The notes under the pieces are model-generated. The model was not told the DNA's origin and made no database searches. It saw only the letters and a list, made by a program, of their open reading frames with translations. Below, one piece after another: positions 37,415-50,500 of a DNA stretch of 64,000 nt (the first letter of the stretch is position 1; every line of letters begins with the position of its first letter). This DNA comes from Cyanoderma ruficeps. Lineage: Eukaryota > Chordata > Aves > Passeriformes > Timaliidae. The stretch covers positions 15,727,719 to 15,791,718 of the forward strand of contig VZDJ01000346.1 in NCBI GenBank assembly GCA_008694505.1, written 5' to 3'. The position numbers and the translations under genes are program-made.

Positions 37415-37737
37415 TGTGAGGGGAATAGGAGGGGCGGGCACTGATCTATTTTCTGCCAGGTGATCAGTGGCAGGACCTGAGGGAATGGCCTGAAGTTGTG
37501 TCAGGGGAGGCATAGGTTGGATATTAGGAAAAAGTTTCTCACCCAGAGGGTGACTGGACACTGGAAGAGGCTCCCCAGAGAAGTGGTCACAGCACCAGCC
37601 TGACAGTACTCAAGAAGCATTTGGACAATGCACCCAGGCACATGGTATGACTCTTGGGGATGATGCTGTGCAGGGCAGGAGTTGGACTTGATGATCCTTG
37701 TGGTCCCTTCTAGTTAAGCGTATCCCATGATTCTGAA
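37415..37737 (+). mobile_element. CR1 3' end, 5'-truncated, with intact terminus
   Basis: A plus-orientation CR1 copy. It runs from the ORF2 C-terminal coding end (CCAGGTGATCAGTGGCAGGA), through AGGTTGGATATTAGGAAAAA and the CACTGGAAGAGGCTCCCCAG block, to the characteristic terminus GAGTTGGACTTGATGATCCT, ending in CCCATGATTCTGAA. The terminal ATGATTCTGA-type octamer repeat that CR1 uses instead of a poly(A) tail is preserved. Divergence is moderate. The minus-strand 97-codon open frame over it (37268-37561) is an antisense shadow. Confidence 0.95.
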
Positions 37738-37764
37738 TTATTTTATTGAATGATGGCTATTATA

Positions 37765-37830
37765 CCCCAAAATTAATCTGCAAAATGGGGATAACAGTAG
37801 GTTACATCCCAGCAACTAAATTCAAAATCT
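37765..37830 (+). mobile_element. L2/MIR-like ancient repeat fragment
   Basis: The sequence AATCTGCAAAATGGGGATAA, then CAGTAGGTTACATCCCAGCAAC, follows the block shared by L2 and MIR 3' regions (CATCTGTAAAATGGGGATAATAGTACCTACCTCCCAGG). About 50-60 bp align by eye. It sits just beyond the CR1 terminus, so the CR1 may have landed next to or in this older element. Confidence 0.5.
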
Positions 37831-40800
37831 CTCAATAAAATCCTGCTTTCAGGGCCAGAATGACTGCTTTTCAGAGTGCAGGGCAAGGAGTGCCTCCTCA
37901 GTAGAAGTCTGCTTAAAACATTCACAAAATCCTGGCATTGGAGCGAAGATCAGCTAATGCACAAGAGAATTGCTTGGGTCAATCCCTAAATGCTGCAACA
38001 CTGACCACTTTAATCTGTATGGGGAAAACAGCAAATAGACAGCCAAAACACTGCTCCCAGTCTTTCTCTCCTTCCCCTCCTCAAGACTGTGAGAGAAATT
38101 TTGCTGAGAAATGTCATGTGGGACATAGAACTTCTTTAATTAAAGATGACAATTCAAGTGAAGCAGAATGGGATATTATATTGCCCAGCATGCCATTTAT
38201 AATCTTGAGTAGGTCAGTCATAATCAGAGCTGTGTATTCTAGAATCCTGGGGTGGTTTTTTTCAATATTTAGTATTGGATTGAAGAGTGGGTTTTAAGTA
38301 ACGTTCTCTTTATTAGATTTTACCTTTCATATTATTTCCCATCAGTTGCAGTGACAGTTGCATGCAAAAACATATTTGATTAGCTACAGACTTCCTCATT
38401 GCTGAGGTAAGCCAGAAAAACCCTCCTGACTGCAGCAAAAGTGTTAGCAATAATCCTAGAGAAATCATGCGTTGCCAGGACTTAATGGCTGGCTCTCTGA
38501 TTAACAACCTGAGGTAAACAGAGGACAGTTAATAACATAAACCACTGTGGATTGTAATATCAATAATGCCATGAAATGACCAACTTTCGAAGGATTATTG
38601 TTGATATAAAGTATATTCAACAACTTATACCAGCAATGTTATATATTTAAAGGAAGAAGGATGGACTGGATACAACTTCATTTGTTCCATGCCATTAACA
38701 ACTCCATTTTTCCTTCCAGAATACAACTCTTTTGGTTGTGTTTACAATTTTACTTTTGGGTCAATGCAAACTTCATAGGGCAGGATTCTTTCTCTGCTTC
38801 TCTCAAAGCAGTAAGAAATGCCAGCACAGTCAATATACAGAATTGCCTGGCTCAGCACCAGAGGAGATAGTGCTAATCAAAGTAACAGCAGCAGAACTTG
38901 AACCAGCCCTTAGAAGGAGAAGGTATTACAGACTAATTCATTAATCTGTTAAGCCTCTGTGTCAGCGAGAAGTATTCTCTTTAGCCGAGTGTCCTTAATA
39001 GGATATATCAGGCTCTGACCTGAGGCAGATCAGTTTTTAAGTCCAGCAAAAACTCTTGGGACAGGGATCTGAAATGTAATAAAAATATTTGCTATAAAAA
39101 TAGGCATCTGGGCATCATCTAAGCAATCTCTACTGCTGAATGAGCTACAATTGAGCTATGTCTCAGCAACTACAAAATATGCCAATTTTTTTTGCATTTG
39201 GATAAATGATCACTAGAAAAATGGAAAAATAAAAATTATATAACAGCAATTGCCTACTATTATTAGACACACACAAAATACATTGTGCAGCCTCTGCTAA
39301 TAATCATGAAGCTCATCTCCCCATATCCTTAGCAGGAGCAATGACGCTGGGAAGCAGCATGTTCTGGGAACTACACTCAGTGGTGAGACACTCCACAAAA
39401 CACAAGACAGTTAACCCATTCAGCAAAGTCCCCAGTTTTATAATACAATAATATTAGTAAGATTCTTCAAATGCTAAAGAATTCAAACTGAGTGAAAACA
39501 ATCAGATTTCACAGAGGAGCCAAGAAGGAACAGGCATTTTGTCTCCCAGTCCTCACATTCCGAGATAGAAAAGCACAGACTGCAAAGCCAAAGTTTTGCC
39601 TCAGTGTCAAGTATAATAGCTCTGATGAGAATTTAAAGGAAAAGCTGGGGTGATTCATTACTTTATTTTAGTTCTGCTTATAAGCCATGAGACCCTCTAG
39701 AAAGATGGACGAAACTTTGTTCATGCTTTTAAGACAAACAAAAGAACCCCTGCCTCTGTCTGACACCATTGATAGAAAGTTTACACAAAAAGATTTTGTT
39801 CCATGAAGTTTTCAATAACAAACATTCCCCCACCCCCCCAATCAAAACAAACAAAAAAAAGGATTATCTTGTGGAATCTGGAAAACAAATTTGCATATGG
39901 TTGAAAGAGGAGAATAACTACTACTATTCCAAACTGCATTCAGCAACTAGAAAAACATTGTTTTCCAAAATTTGCTGTAGTAGAAAACAGAGAAATTACT
40001 GGGGTGGCAGTAGCAGGGAGAGAGGGAACTCTTCTGAACTCTTCTTACAAACAGAGGCTACCATTGGTTGATTATTCTGGGGTTTTTAGTGTATTGTTGT
40101 TTGGGGGTTTTTCCAAGGTGTTTGAACTGAAAAATCAGGTGAAAGAAAAAAGAACTGTTTTCCACATACAAACTTTTGATAAGAAAATGAAACATTTATG
40201 TTTCCAATGAAAAATTTTAAAAAACAAAATTTAAACAAATTAATGTTTCATACTGAAAGAGGAGAAGCATAATTTCTCAAGCAGCTCTAGTGACAATGAA
40301 ATTCTTCAGGATTTCACAACATTGCTTCCTACTGTGTTTCCTTCAACTCCAGAGAAAAACAAATGCAAAGATTTGCAAAGCATTAACATAATGTCAGGAG
40401 TATGATTTATTCTACTATACATGATTTAGAGTACTATGTTTACTCCAAACTGGTAACACATCTGCAATGGCATTACATGACTTTTCTCAATAACAGCAAA
40501 CAGTGGCAGGAAGCAATTATATAGAAAGGCCCACTAATACAAGTCACGCAGCCTTTAAAACTAGGAGGCATTAGTTCCTATATAAAAGTTAAATGGAATC
40601 ATGCGGATCATGTAATTACGGTAATCACTCGTTTTTCAAATCTAGTTAGGTATAAAGATTATTGATACTTGCTAGGCAAACAGCAGGGATTCTAACAGCA
40701 GTGGCTGCTTCACATTGTTTGCCACATTCAGAACTGAGCCAAACATTTCCCCTTTCCATTTACCACCGTTTGCCTGATTAATCTGAACCTAACCAGCTCC

Positions 40801-40890
40801 TCTCTCCTTGATGCCCACCAAGAATGGTTAAAGGGAAAACAAAATGTGCTCACTTAAAAAATGTGCCTTACTGAGCTTCTTTTTGCTCCC
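37831..40890. other. AT-rich non-coding stretch
   Basis: No gene or repeat recognised over 3 kb. The 119-codon plus-strand open frame at 37938-38297 has no recognisable domain. A C-rich run lies at 39827-39840. Confidence 0.5.
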
Positions 40891-40904
40891 GTTGCCAAGG
40901 AAAC
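40891..40904 (+). promoter_or_regulatory. RFX X-box-like site
   Basis: GTTGCCAAGGAAAC has the imperfect inverted-repeat form bound by RFX factors (consensus GTNRCCNNRGYAAC), with one departure in the right half (GGAAAC rather than GGYAAC). The surrounding 40.68-40.92 kb is less AT-rich than its flanks. A single 14-bp match in 64 kb of DNA can occur by chance, so this is only a candidate regulatory site. Confidence 0.25.
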
Positions 40905-41533
40905 TTGAAATTCCTCTCAGATAATACCCTGAACTGCTTAAGCCAGCCAGGCTTCAACCTGGTATCAGGAAAAGGAATGAAGATTGAAAACAAACAGAAC
41001 AACACAGTTGTGCTCATTGTGGGGAGAGAGAAAAATAAACTACAGGATAAAACATCTGCTAGAATAGAATATATTTCATTTAGGTCAAATCAAGGCTTTT
41101 CAATCTCTCTCTATTTTTCCTCCAATGGAGAAACCCATTACTTCAGAAAAATGGAAGAGAGAATAGGTGTCTTGTTTCAGTTATTGAGTTGATGGTGTTA
41201 CAAATCATCTGTCTTTTGGAAAGCAGCCTATTAGTGTTCTCTGATCCTTCATGAAAAGGAAGCTGATTAAAATTATTAACAAAATTATCTTCCACTTTTT
41301 ATTTTGAAGTGTGATCCTAGCTCCGAGACGAACAATATCAGTAATTATCACTGGTTTAATCAGATGCCTTTTGTACAGTTTTCTCTCTTCCTCTTCCCTC
41401 CTCTCTTTCCTATTTTCTTTTCTGCTTTGTCTGATTCTAAATCTCAATGGTTTCATTAAATGTTTAGGGCCAAATTTTGGCACTCTTCAAAGCTGGCAAG
41501 AAAACAGGCATATAATAATGTTGCAAAAGCATC
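40905..41533. other. Non-coding stretch with a pyrimidine-rich tract
   Basis: No gene recognised. A CT-rich run near 41380-41435 produces a Lys/Arg/Glu-rich minus-strand open frame (41205-41483), which reflects base composition and not a protein domain. Confidence 0.5.
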
Positions 41534-41908
41534 TTTATTACAAACCCAGGTCCCGGCCAGCCCAGACCCTGCACACTTCATATCCCTCCTCCACAGCATC
41601 ATTCCCTGAAGAGGTCATTTGTTCCAGAAGCAAGAGTTTATGCATGGGTTGGGGCGTTGAGAGCCTTGTGTGCATTGTTTATAGACTGCGATGATCTGAT
41701 ATTCAGGACCCACCCTTTCTAACCTCATCATCACGGTATGGAAGCACTCCACTACCCTGGAATGCAGCTCAGTGGACATACCACAGTCCCATGAAACACC
41801 ATACCTGAGCTGAGCTTTCAGTCTGAGGAGAAGGATGGCCAAGGTAGTCAAATCCCTGAGATCAAACCCCTGGCCCTTGCAAGGGGCAGGAGGGGGAGTT
41901 CTGATCAT
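41534..41908 (-). other. Unrecognised open frame followed by AATAAA
   Basis: On the minus strand a 97-codon open frame (41908 to 41615) includes GFDLRDLTTLAILLLRLK and ERVGPEYQIIAVYKQCTQ, and an AATAAA polyadenylation signal sits at 41539-41534, about 75 bp past the stop. The segment is GC-richer than the flanks. It has no Kozak-like or promoter evidence and no recognised domain. It may be the 3' part of a lncRNA, a decayed retrocopy, an LTR-like fragment, or chance; the AATAAA motif alone is common in AT-rich DNA. Confidence 0.2.
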
Positions 41909-43561
41909 CTCAGGTGTCTCCCAAGTGCTCCCATACCAACTAAAATCAGGTTTCCAGCCCAGATTTCAAAGGACTCTCTCTGACGCAATATGAAACCAAA
42001 TAAAGGCAATCCAGTTCTCAAATCAATGGGAGAAACCTTTGAACTGATCCCTTTTTCTGTTGAGCTTACAGCCAGAGTCTGCAAAGCATGGAGTGATTAA
42101 AACATGGAAAGTAGTCAAGGATAATTTAGCTGCTAGTTTGAATAATAATTAGATATGAATGAACAAGTCTATGAAAGTATGTTTAAAAATACACTTTTTT
42201 ACAAACCTTTCTATGATTCTGTGCTAGTGTGGCAGACGACTTCTGAGGAGCTAGAAAATGAGGGGTGAATCAGAGTCAGTTTGGAAGGGACACTGTAAAA
42301 CAGCTGGGAACTGAATTGAAGAACTGCTGAAGCTTTCCCAGCTGTCTTAAATAGTCCTTTGCCTTGTTGAAGCTGCAGTCCAGGCTTGGCATTTTACACC
42401 CTTGCTTTAATGTTATTTAAATAAATACAGAAAGGTTTTTTTTCCCCTCTGTGAGTTTCCTTAAGGTTTTTTAGATAGAAGATAAGAGGAAAATGAGCAA
42501 GAATGTGAAAGAAACTGTGTCAGAGAAGTGTGTGAGACTTGGCAAGAAATCTTTGGTGCTATTGTGATTGACCAGCTAAGAGTGCAGTGAGAGCCAAACA
42601 GTCCTCTCTCTGGATTTTTCTGCACAGGGTATACGTGAGATTGTGCTCATGGAATTTTTGCCTGATCCTTCCATTGGGAAGATGGGATTTGCTCTCCATG
42701 TGGATAGGAATAGGGAGGAAAGTTCATACGTCCAAACCTTCAGTTCCTGGCAAACTTGTGTAGAGCCAGAGATCCCTATGTATTTTTAAATACATCATGG
42801 CTAAAGCAAAACTCTATTTGTATGAGTGACAAAGGTGCATTTTAAACACTCAGTTGTCAGAAGATTTTGAAGTACTGGAAGTGAACTGTGCTTTTAACAT
42901 ACCTTTTAGACTGAGGTGGAAGTGTCCTGTGTATGCAAAAATATCTAATCTGTCTATGCAATAATATTAAGTGTTGGTTAAATACATCTATAATTAAATA
43001 TATTCTCTTTTTTTAACATGCTTTTCTACATGCAAAACTAATGAGAAATTCAAAAGGGAAAAGGTATAGTAAGACAGCTCGGTTTTTCTCTGTTTCAGAA
43101 CCACATGATAGCATTCTGGTGGCCTGTGTGCTGCAGCTTATGAGACCTGTCAGGCTGTGTTTGATAAGAATGCTCAGAAAGCACTCACAGTGATGCCAAA
43201 CTCATCCCATCTCCTCTGCCATGTTTGGAAGCTTTCACTTCTCCATGACCTATAGAAGCTATAAGCTACTAACAAACTCCTGGGCAAAGTCTTCCTTGTG
43301 TGGCTTTTAGACAAATCTGGAGATGGAAAGAAGTAGTACAAAAAACTCATTCTGATTTGACTGATAAAGGGGAACAGTGAGGCTATCAGCCTTTGCTACC
43401 GACAGTCTTTTATGTCCACAGGATGGGGAGAGGAGTACTGTGCCCTACTCTGCCCATATTCTTTGGTTTTCATTATCTTTCATTGTGGAAAAAATCTTCT
43501 GGATTTTTTATCTCTTTTTTGTCTTTCTGATGCTCTGAATAATTCCATTATTTGAAATAAC
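41909..43561. other. AT-rich non-coding stretch
   Basis: No supported feature. No open frame above 60 codons occurs across 41.9-43.7 kb. Confidence 0.6.
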
Positions 43562-43600
43562 TTTCCAAATGGAAAATTGCATACGTTTTCCATTTGGAAA
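43562..43600. repeat. Inverted repeat, 15-bp perfect arms
   Basis: TTTCCAAATGGAAAA at 43562-43576 and its exact reverse complement at 43586-43600 are separated by nine bases. Each arm is itself nearly palindromic (TTTCCA-AA-TGGAAA), so single-stranded DNA or RNA could form either one long hairpin or two small ones. No mobile element with these as terminal repeats was seen. Confidence 0.85.
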
Positions 43601-46600
43601 CATTGGATTTGATTTCTTCCCTAGTGATTACAAAACAGAATATTTTTAAAACTAGAAAACTTTGTTTCAATAGCCTCTGAAATTCTATTCTATACCCTGA
43701 AGAGGATTCAAGGTACTGAGCTTAGAATGTAATCTACTGGAGGGATTTCACTGGGTGGGAAAAAAGTGTGCTATACTATACCTGAAGCCACCAATTAATT
43801 TCTCATTAATAACACCTGAAAGAGAACTGTCAGCAATTCTCCCTGGCTCTTCTCCCTGGCCTAGCTATCCTTACCACCCTTGGCTAGTAACAGCAGCTGT
43901 GCATGGCTCCCTGGCTCCCTTGGAAACAAATGGTGCTGCTGCATCTGGCCATTGCACAGGTCATAATACCACTCTTTTGCTTAATAGGGTCCATAAGTTC
44001 TCTCTTTTACATGGCAGAGTCATGCATGGGAAGCTTGAAGCTTAAAGGAAGGTTGAGGAAGACACTGAAACATTCCCTTTTAATGGGTTGGGGCAGCAAG
44101 GGTAGCTCGCCATTTTGTGACTGTATTTTCCCAGGTGAACTGTTCTAAATTCAGCTTTAGAAGAACAGAAGGAATACCCTGAGTGGGGAGATGTGCAAGA
44201 GCTGGTCACAGACAATGGGCCTCCTTTCTGCAAGACATGACTGGAGATGCAGTCTCTTTGGGATCAAAATGTCAACATCCTCTTGATGACATGAGCTTTT
44301 CTGACAGGTTTGAGGCACACAACATTTCCACTCGCTTACATGCAGAGAGAAACAGGAACAAAAACAACAAGGGACTTCTTTGTTGAAAATGAAAGAGGAT
44401 AGGAAGGAAAGGAAGCATGAGATCCATTTTAAATCATTGGAAATGTACAGCTGTCAAGGGAAAGATGCTGTAAAAAGACCACGTAAAAGAAACATTATTG
44501 TCCTAGTTATAAAAGCTCACTTAATCCTTCTTATTGCAGGGGAACCTCAAAAACATGGCTTCTGCATGCCTGCAGTATAACAATTGCTTAAATCTTGTTT
44601 AAAGCTAAAAACTCACAAGTCTTTTGGGGAAAAGTACTGAAGTATTTTATTCACATAAATACATATTCCTGGAAACATATAGCCTGGAGCAGAGAGTGGA
44701 GGTGGCATGGAACAGGATGGGCAGTGGCATGTTTCCTATCCTTCACAGCAAGTTCTTGAAGGAATAGGTCTTAAGCATTACCTGACATCAGTACATGTCT
44801 AGTATCCGCAGTTTTAATATGCTGTTTATATATATTTACTGCTCCAGTTGGAAGTCGGAAGCACTGTTATTTAAGTGCTGTTTGTCTTCCTTTCACTTTA
44901 TTACTGCAATCAGTGAGATTGATCTTAATTAAAAGTCTAAAGTTCAAGATAGTTTAAAAAGGAGTACCTATAGCTTTGAAGGCCTCTTGAAAAAGCTACC
45001 TGGATGTTGTTTAAAAAACGAGACTGCTGTAGTCTTTGCTTTATTTTGCTTATTAAGTTCTAGTTCCATATCTGACTTTAAGGGCTACCTTCTTAGTGAA
45101 AACATTTGTACAAGTCTCTGAGAAGCTAATGCTGTACTGAAGTCCCCAGTGAACTCTCTTTGGACCCTGTAATGTGCTACAATCTAACATCTAATAACAA
45201 TGGTCATTTTTAACAGTATGCAACAAGATGAAATAAAACTTGTACTTTTTAAGTTTACAACTGTATTATATGATTATGCATTTATTTAGGATTTTAATTT
45301 AGCTTAGTACAGCAAAACCAAATATGCTTAAGGTGTTAAGCAAAACAACAAATACGACAAAGCTCTCCTTTCCAGGTATATTTCCACTGTAATTTTCTGC
45401 TAAAAATACAAATCTCACTCTGTGTAGAAATTTAGCATCTATTTCAGACATTTTCTATTTAAAATATGTCATAAACCCGGTGTATTAATGAAAATGCAGC
45501 ATATAGATCTACTTTACAATGGCTAAATTGAGCCCAGTGTATGAATGGCTTGTCCTCATTTCAGAGAATAACCACTTTACAGAAAAGGCTAAAATTCATG
45601 GAATTCCATGGTACAGTTCAGGGAGCTGTCTTTGTGCACATAGTTTTCCATCTTTACAAAACCATCAAGGGCAAATTCTAGTAGCCACATGTGGTCAGTA
45701 TACAAGTCCTCATAGCAAAGGACAACCCATTAGCACTAACGATAAATAGTTCTTTAGGGCACATTACTCTTGTGATGGCTACACAGAACCTTGGAAGGCA
45801 AGCAACTTGTGCCCTCATTGCTCTTCCAATCACTGCCTTGTTCTGTGCTGGAGAACCCACCTACCCTGTCTGGTCTGTTCAAACACCAGTGTCTTTGTAT
45901 AGTTTAGAGACTCTCATCTTCGCTCAGAGTCATGGCAAAAACCTTAACTTTTGTATGTAAGTGGATTTCATGCCTGTTTATGATGATCCAGGCCTCCACA
46001 TCTTCTGTTGCATATTTTGGATGTAGAAAGTATTTTAATTAATAATTAGGGTAGCAATTCCTTCATCACTTGGATTTTGAGAAACATTTAACCTTGTATG
46101 CCTTATTCAAGATGTCAGTAGGAAAAGAAAATGCAAAACAGCAACTTAATTGTACATTTCTTATTCATTCTTCCTTTAAATGATAATGTGGGTAAAACAT
46201 CTCATTTGTCAGTCATTTTATGTTTGAATGAAATCAGATAGAGGAGAAAAAGCTATATTGTGAATTTAGACAGATCTAAGCCCCTTTTGAGTTACACACA
46301 CCCTTTTGGAAAATATTTTCTGTATTACTAACAGAAAAGAAACTGTGTTTAAAGAATTTTCCCTCTCTTATTTGGTGAATTTATACTCTTTTTGCATTTT
46401 GCATTTATGTACAATTTGAGATGTGTAGGATACTTCTGTAGGGTACAGCATAATTCCATGTCATTCATTATGGATTTGTCTGTTCATTATGTTCATTATG
46501 GATCTTTTCAAAGCAAAGATGCACATAGCTTTCATGATAAGTGAACATTGAGGCCAAAATATTAACACACTAGGATGTCGATGATCAGTTATTCCATTCA

Positions 46601-46990
46601 CTCTAATTGAACACTGATGCAATGTCTTTGCGTTCTTTTTTCCTGCTGAAATATAACTGAACATTCAAAATATGTTTTCTGCCACCTTGGGGCTGCAAAT
46701 CAAGAGAAAACTTCAGTAAAACACGGAATACCATCCACTTGAAGCTCTCCGGATCTTTAGCATCAAAATAAGAGATATAAACATCTCACCGGCTGCTTAA
46801 CAAAATAAAAGGTTAGCAATGCAATCCAGGCAGAAGGAAGTTACACCATTCATCCAATAATTAAAAAATTCCATGTGTTGCATTATACTACAAATAATCA
46901 TTAAAGGTTTTCTAGAATGGGTGTCATATACAGTAAGTAAAATGGATATGTACTTTTTCCTAGGAGGTCTAATCTGAGAGACAAGCATGC
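43601..46990. other. AT-rich non-coding stretch
   Basis: No gene or mobile element recognised. Several 60-96-codon frames (43755-44386, 45519-45960) overlap on both strands without recognisable domains. A short direct repeat of TTCATTAT occurs near 46461-46500. Confidence 0.55.
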
Positions 46991-47530
46991 CTGTGTCATC
47001 TACAGTCAGAATAGCCAAAAAAATTATACCAAGGATATATTTTCTCAGGAGGGAAACTGTACAAGAGACCATAATGTGCACTCAGTATATGTAGATCACA
47101 TTCCAAACAGTGTATCCCAGGGTGTCTTTGTTCAAGAATGTCCCAGTGAGCATCAGCAAGGCGGGCAGCCCTCTGATGGTATGGAAAGTGAAAAGAAAAA
47201 GGAGAGAGAAAAAGAACAGCCAGAAAAGATCCCTAATCCCCCTGGTCCCAGCTTTACACCCATAGCAAATTGCAGTGGTGATGGAAGCAGTGCCTGACAT
47301 GGGTGCCCCAGGGCTCCGCTGGGCAGTGAGCTTAGCAGACCTATACTCTGGGAAGGTCAGCCTCCAAATCAAGCCCTTCTTCCAGATTCACTCAGGCTCC
47401 CATTCCTGTTTTATCACAGGGCAGTATCACCAGTGCCATGGCAAGTATGTTTTGGTATCTGTAGTAGACGCTGCTGTATGTTTTCCCAGTAATGGGCAAG
47501 TAGGGACAAAGGTTCATCAGTGAGTAATGA
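46991..47530. other. GC-richer segment with overlapping open frames
   Basis: Frames on both strands stay open (47076-47297 plus, 47082-47372 minus, 47275-47523 plus). One contains a Glu/Lys run from a purine-rich tract. The translations show no domain I can name. The segment might be an untranslated exon or an old repeat; nothing in the sequence decides this. Confidence 0.3.
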
Positions 47531-50500
47531 ATCAAATGCTAAGGCGGAGACAAGATTTAGTTGTTCAAACACAGTCATTGCAGGCATGTATCAGCCTTCC
47601 CTTTGAAATGTACTGAGCTGCAGACGACGGGCAAGAAAATTTTGGATTTTTTCAATTTAAAGCTTGATCATATCAGCTGCTCCCAGTCTGAGCAGTTACA
47701 GGTTCTTTATTTTACTAATTATAAGAGTAATTATGCCATTAGTTTGCAGAAAGTAATTTTAATAATTAGGTCAAATACAAAATGACTCCAATCTCATGAC
47801 ATACTAATTTAAATTGTTTGGGTATTGTAATTTAGGAGGAGGAGTCAGTGTTAGAGTCATTTTGGGGATTGTAAGAAGGAAAATACAGCTGGAGAAATAA
47901 CAGAAGATGAATTCTCTGTCAGAGACATTAGTTAAGTTGTTTCTAGAATGATGTTAAGTGAATAACATTACAGCTATTTGATAGTGATGACAGATAAAAT
48001 TATCATGTATTGAAAAATATATTAAAAATTTGATTCAGAGGCCATAATTTTGACTGAGCATACCAACCCCCTTTCACTATTACTCTAGCTGAAGAAAACA
48101 TTTTCAATTCGCCCATCTAATTTTCTTGAGAAATTAATCCATTCATATCTCTGCATGATATATGCTGTTCTCAAACCCAGTTTCTAATCTCAGTTGCAAC
48201 CTCATAAATCTTGAACTAAATTCACAGCCACCAGAGAGCCTAGGCCACCAAAGCCAATTACATTGATGTAAAATCCATGTACGTGAGACATTTGGGACAA
48301 AAGAATAAGAGAAAGGAAAAAGAGAGATTATTTAGGTCAAGGCAGGAAATTAAAACAATGTCAAAATCACTTCAGACCTGGCTTCCAGCAATCTACCTTT
48401 ATCCATGCCTCTAACCATCTACCATCAGATATTTGTCTTAGATTTAATACCAGTGTATTTTTAGGAGTATTTTTCCACGAAAGTATGTCTGAGTATGAGC
48501 AGCGTCCTTGGTATTGTACGGCCATGGACATTTTTCTGCCACAAATTAGAAACATGACTATAAAGTCCAAGAATTAACGAAAGTTACTTTCTGCCAATCA
48601 TGACTTACATGACCCAAGATCATCTGTTGTTTTTTCTTTGGCAGGTGAATAAAGTTTCACTTCCCAGTAAATCCCATATAAATTCAATCAATATCACATC
48701 AAACCTTTCTGATGATGATGATACAGAAAGCCATGTTTGACATCGCTCTCCGCTGACAAATTATTCTCCCCTGACAAAGAATTCTCCTCTCTGAAAGACA
48801 GAGGACAGCCACATACAAATCACAAGTCAAACAATTCTAAAACTTAGGACTCCACTGCTGGTACCTACCAATAAATGGAATACAGCTATGTCCCCTAAAG
48901 GTTTGCTGGCATTCAAAGTTTTCTTGATTTATTTACCCCTACTAAGGGCGCAGTGGAATCGAAATGCATACAGGCTTTTTTGCTTCACACACAAGGAACA
49001 GAGAACACAAACTTTGAAACTGCATTTTGTGAAATATTTTTGCATTATTGTATTCAAGCAGTGAACATTGTGGTATAAAAATAATCTTTACATGAAAAGC
49101 ATATTATTCCCAGCTCATAATGCACTCTTTATTTGACATCTGAAGTTTAAAATGAACGGGATTGGTGGTTTAGTCAAAGAACGTGTATTTTTACTGACAT
49201 AACAGAAGGTTGCTGGCAAGTTTCATTACATTTATTACAACTGTAATTATCTTTAAAAGCATATCAGTGAACAGTGTGATTTCACAAATTACAAGAAGCA
49301 GTCCTGTGGAAGTATGATGAAGTTCTGCATTTTTACTTTCTTAAATAAAACAAGCAACTTTACTCATTGAATTCATAATTGCAAAATGCACTCAGAGCTT
49401 GGCAAGCATTTTCTGATGATTCTAATTCTTTTAAATTTGATAGGAAAGATTAAAATAAGTGTTACTCATGGATCACATTGAAAGTCTTCAAATTTTCAAC
49501 AATATTGTTCCACATTATATGATGGGGATTTTTGCATCAATATTTGAAATTAATGAAAGTCTTTGAATTGTAAGAGAAGTTTATAGATTTTTGTCTGCAA
49601 AAATATCCTAGAAACAGTTTTTCTACTGTCTGTAGGAAGTACTGAATTTTAAACTAACACTGATCAGACAACTGTGGTTGGAATTGTTTGGGATTTTTAC
49701 CGTCTAGAAGGAATGTTAGTGCTGGTGAATTTTTAAGCATGTCTGCACATAGCAGTTATGCCACTTGCAAATCACATGCAAAAGAAACCCATTTGCATGC
49801 AGTGCGATTTAGACTAGCTATGAATCCCACAAAAATCCCATGTCAAATTCCACAAAACTAAAGATGTTTATCCATGGCTTTCAATGAATTAATTGCTTCT
49901 GGTCATAGAAACACTGACCATACTTTCAAAACCTAGTAAAAGGATCTGTCTAAGAGCATCAATATATCTCGTCTGAACTAGCTTTGCAGAATTGCTCCCA
50001 TAACTACCTTAAAGGCTGTTTCATTTTCTAAATAAGTATTGTGGTCTTTATACAACAGAAACCAGATCCATTGCACATAGTACAAGGACACATAAACAGG
50101 ACCTTCCAGCCCATTCTCTGGAGTAGAAATCTACCAGGAGAAGGTGGGTGGTGTTGACATCACAGCAATTTTAATTTCCATTAAAAAGTTCTATAGGAAT
50201 TCTGCTGACGTAATTATTTTCCCTCAAAATAAGTACTTCACTTTTTGGTCAACCTTGATCACACATTTTTTGTAGTATTTGTTCATCTCTCATTCCTCAA
50301 AGAGGAAAGTTTGTCATAATAACTTTCTAATCTTGCAGCCTTCTCTTTTTGTGTCTTTCATTAGCTTCAATTTATCCTGTACCAGCAGCTGGGTTAAATT
50401 CTATAGACTGAATCTATATTTTGTGTTTTTCTGAAGTTCTGTTTGCCAAGGTTGTATTGGTGATTAAGATATGAATAATCTGAGATTCCGCTTGCCACGT

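Noticed and set aside
37268..37561. 97-codon minus-strand open frame
   Set aside because: Largely the reverse strand of a plus-orientation CR1 3' end.
41205..41483. Lys/Arg/Glu-rich minus-strand frame resembling a charged coil
   Set aside because: The charged run comes from a CT-rich tract read on the minus strand; the rest has no domain.
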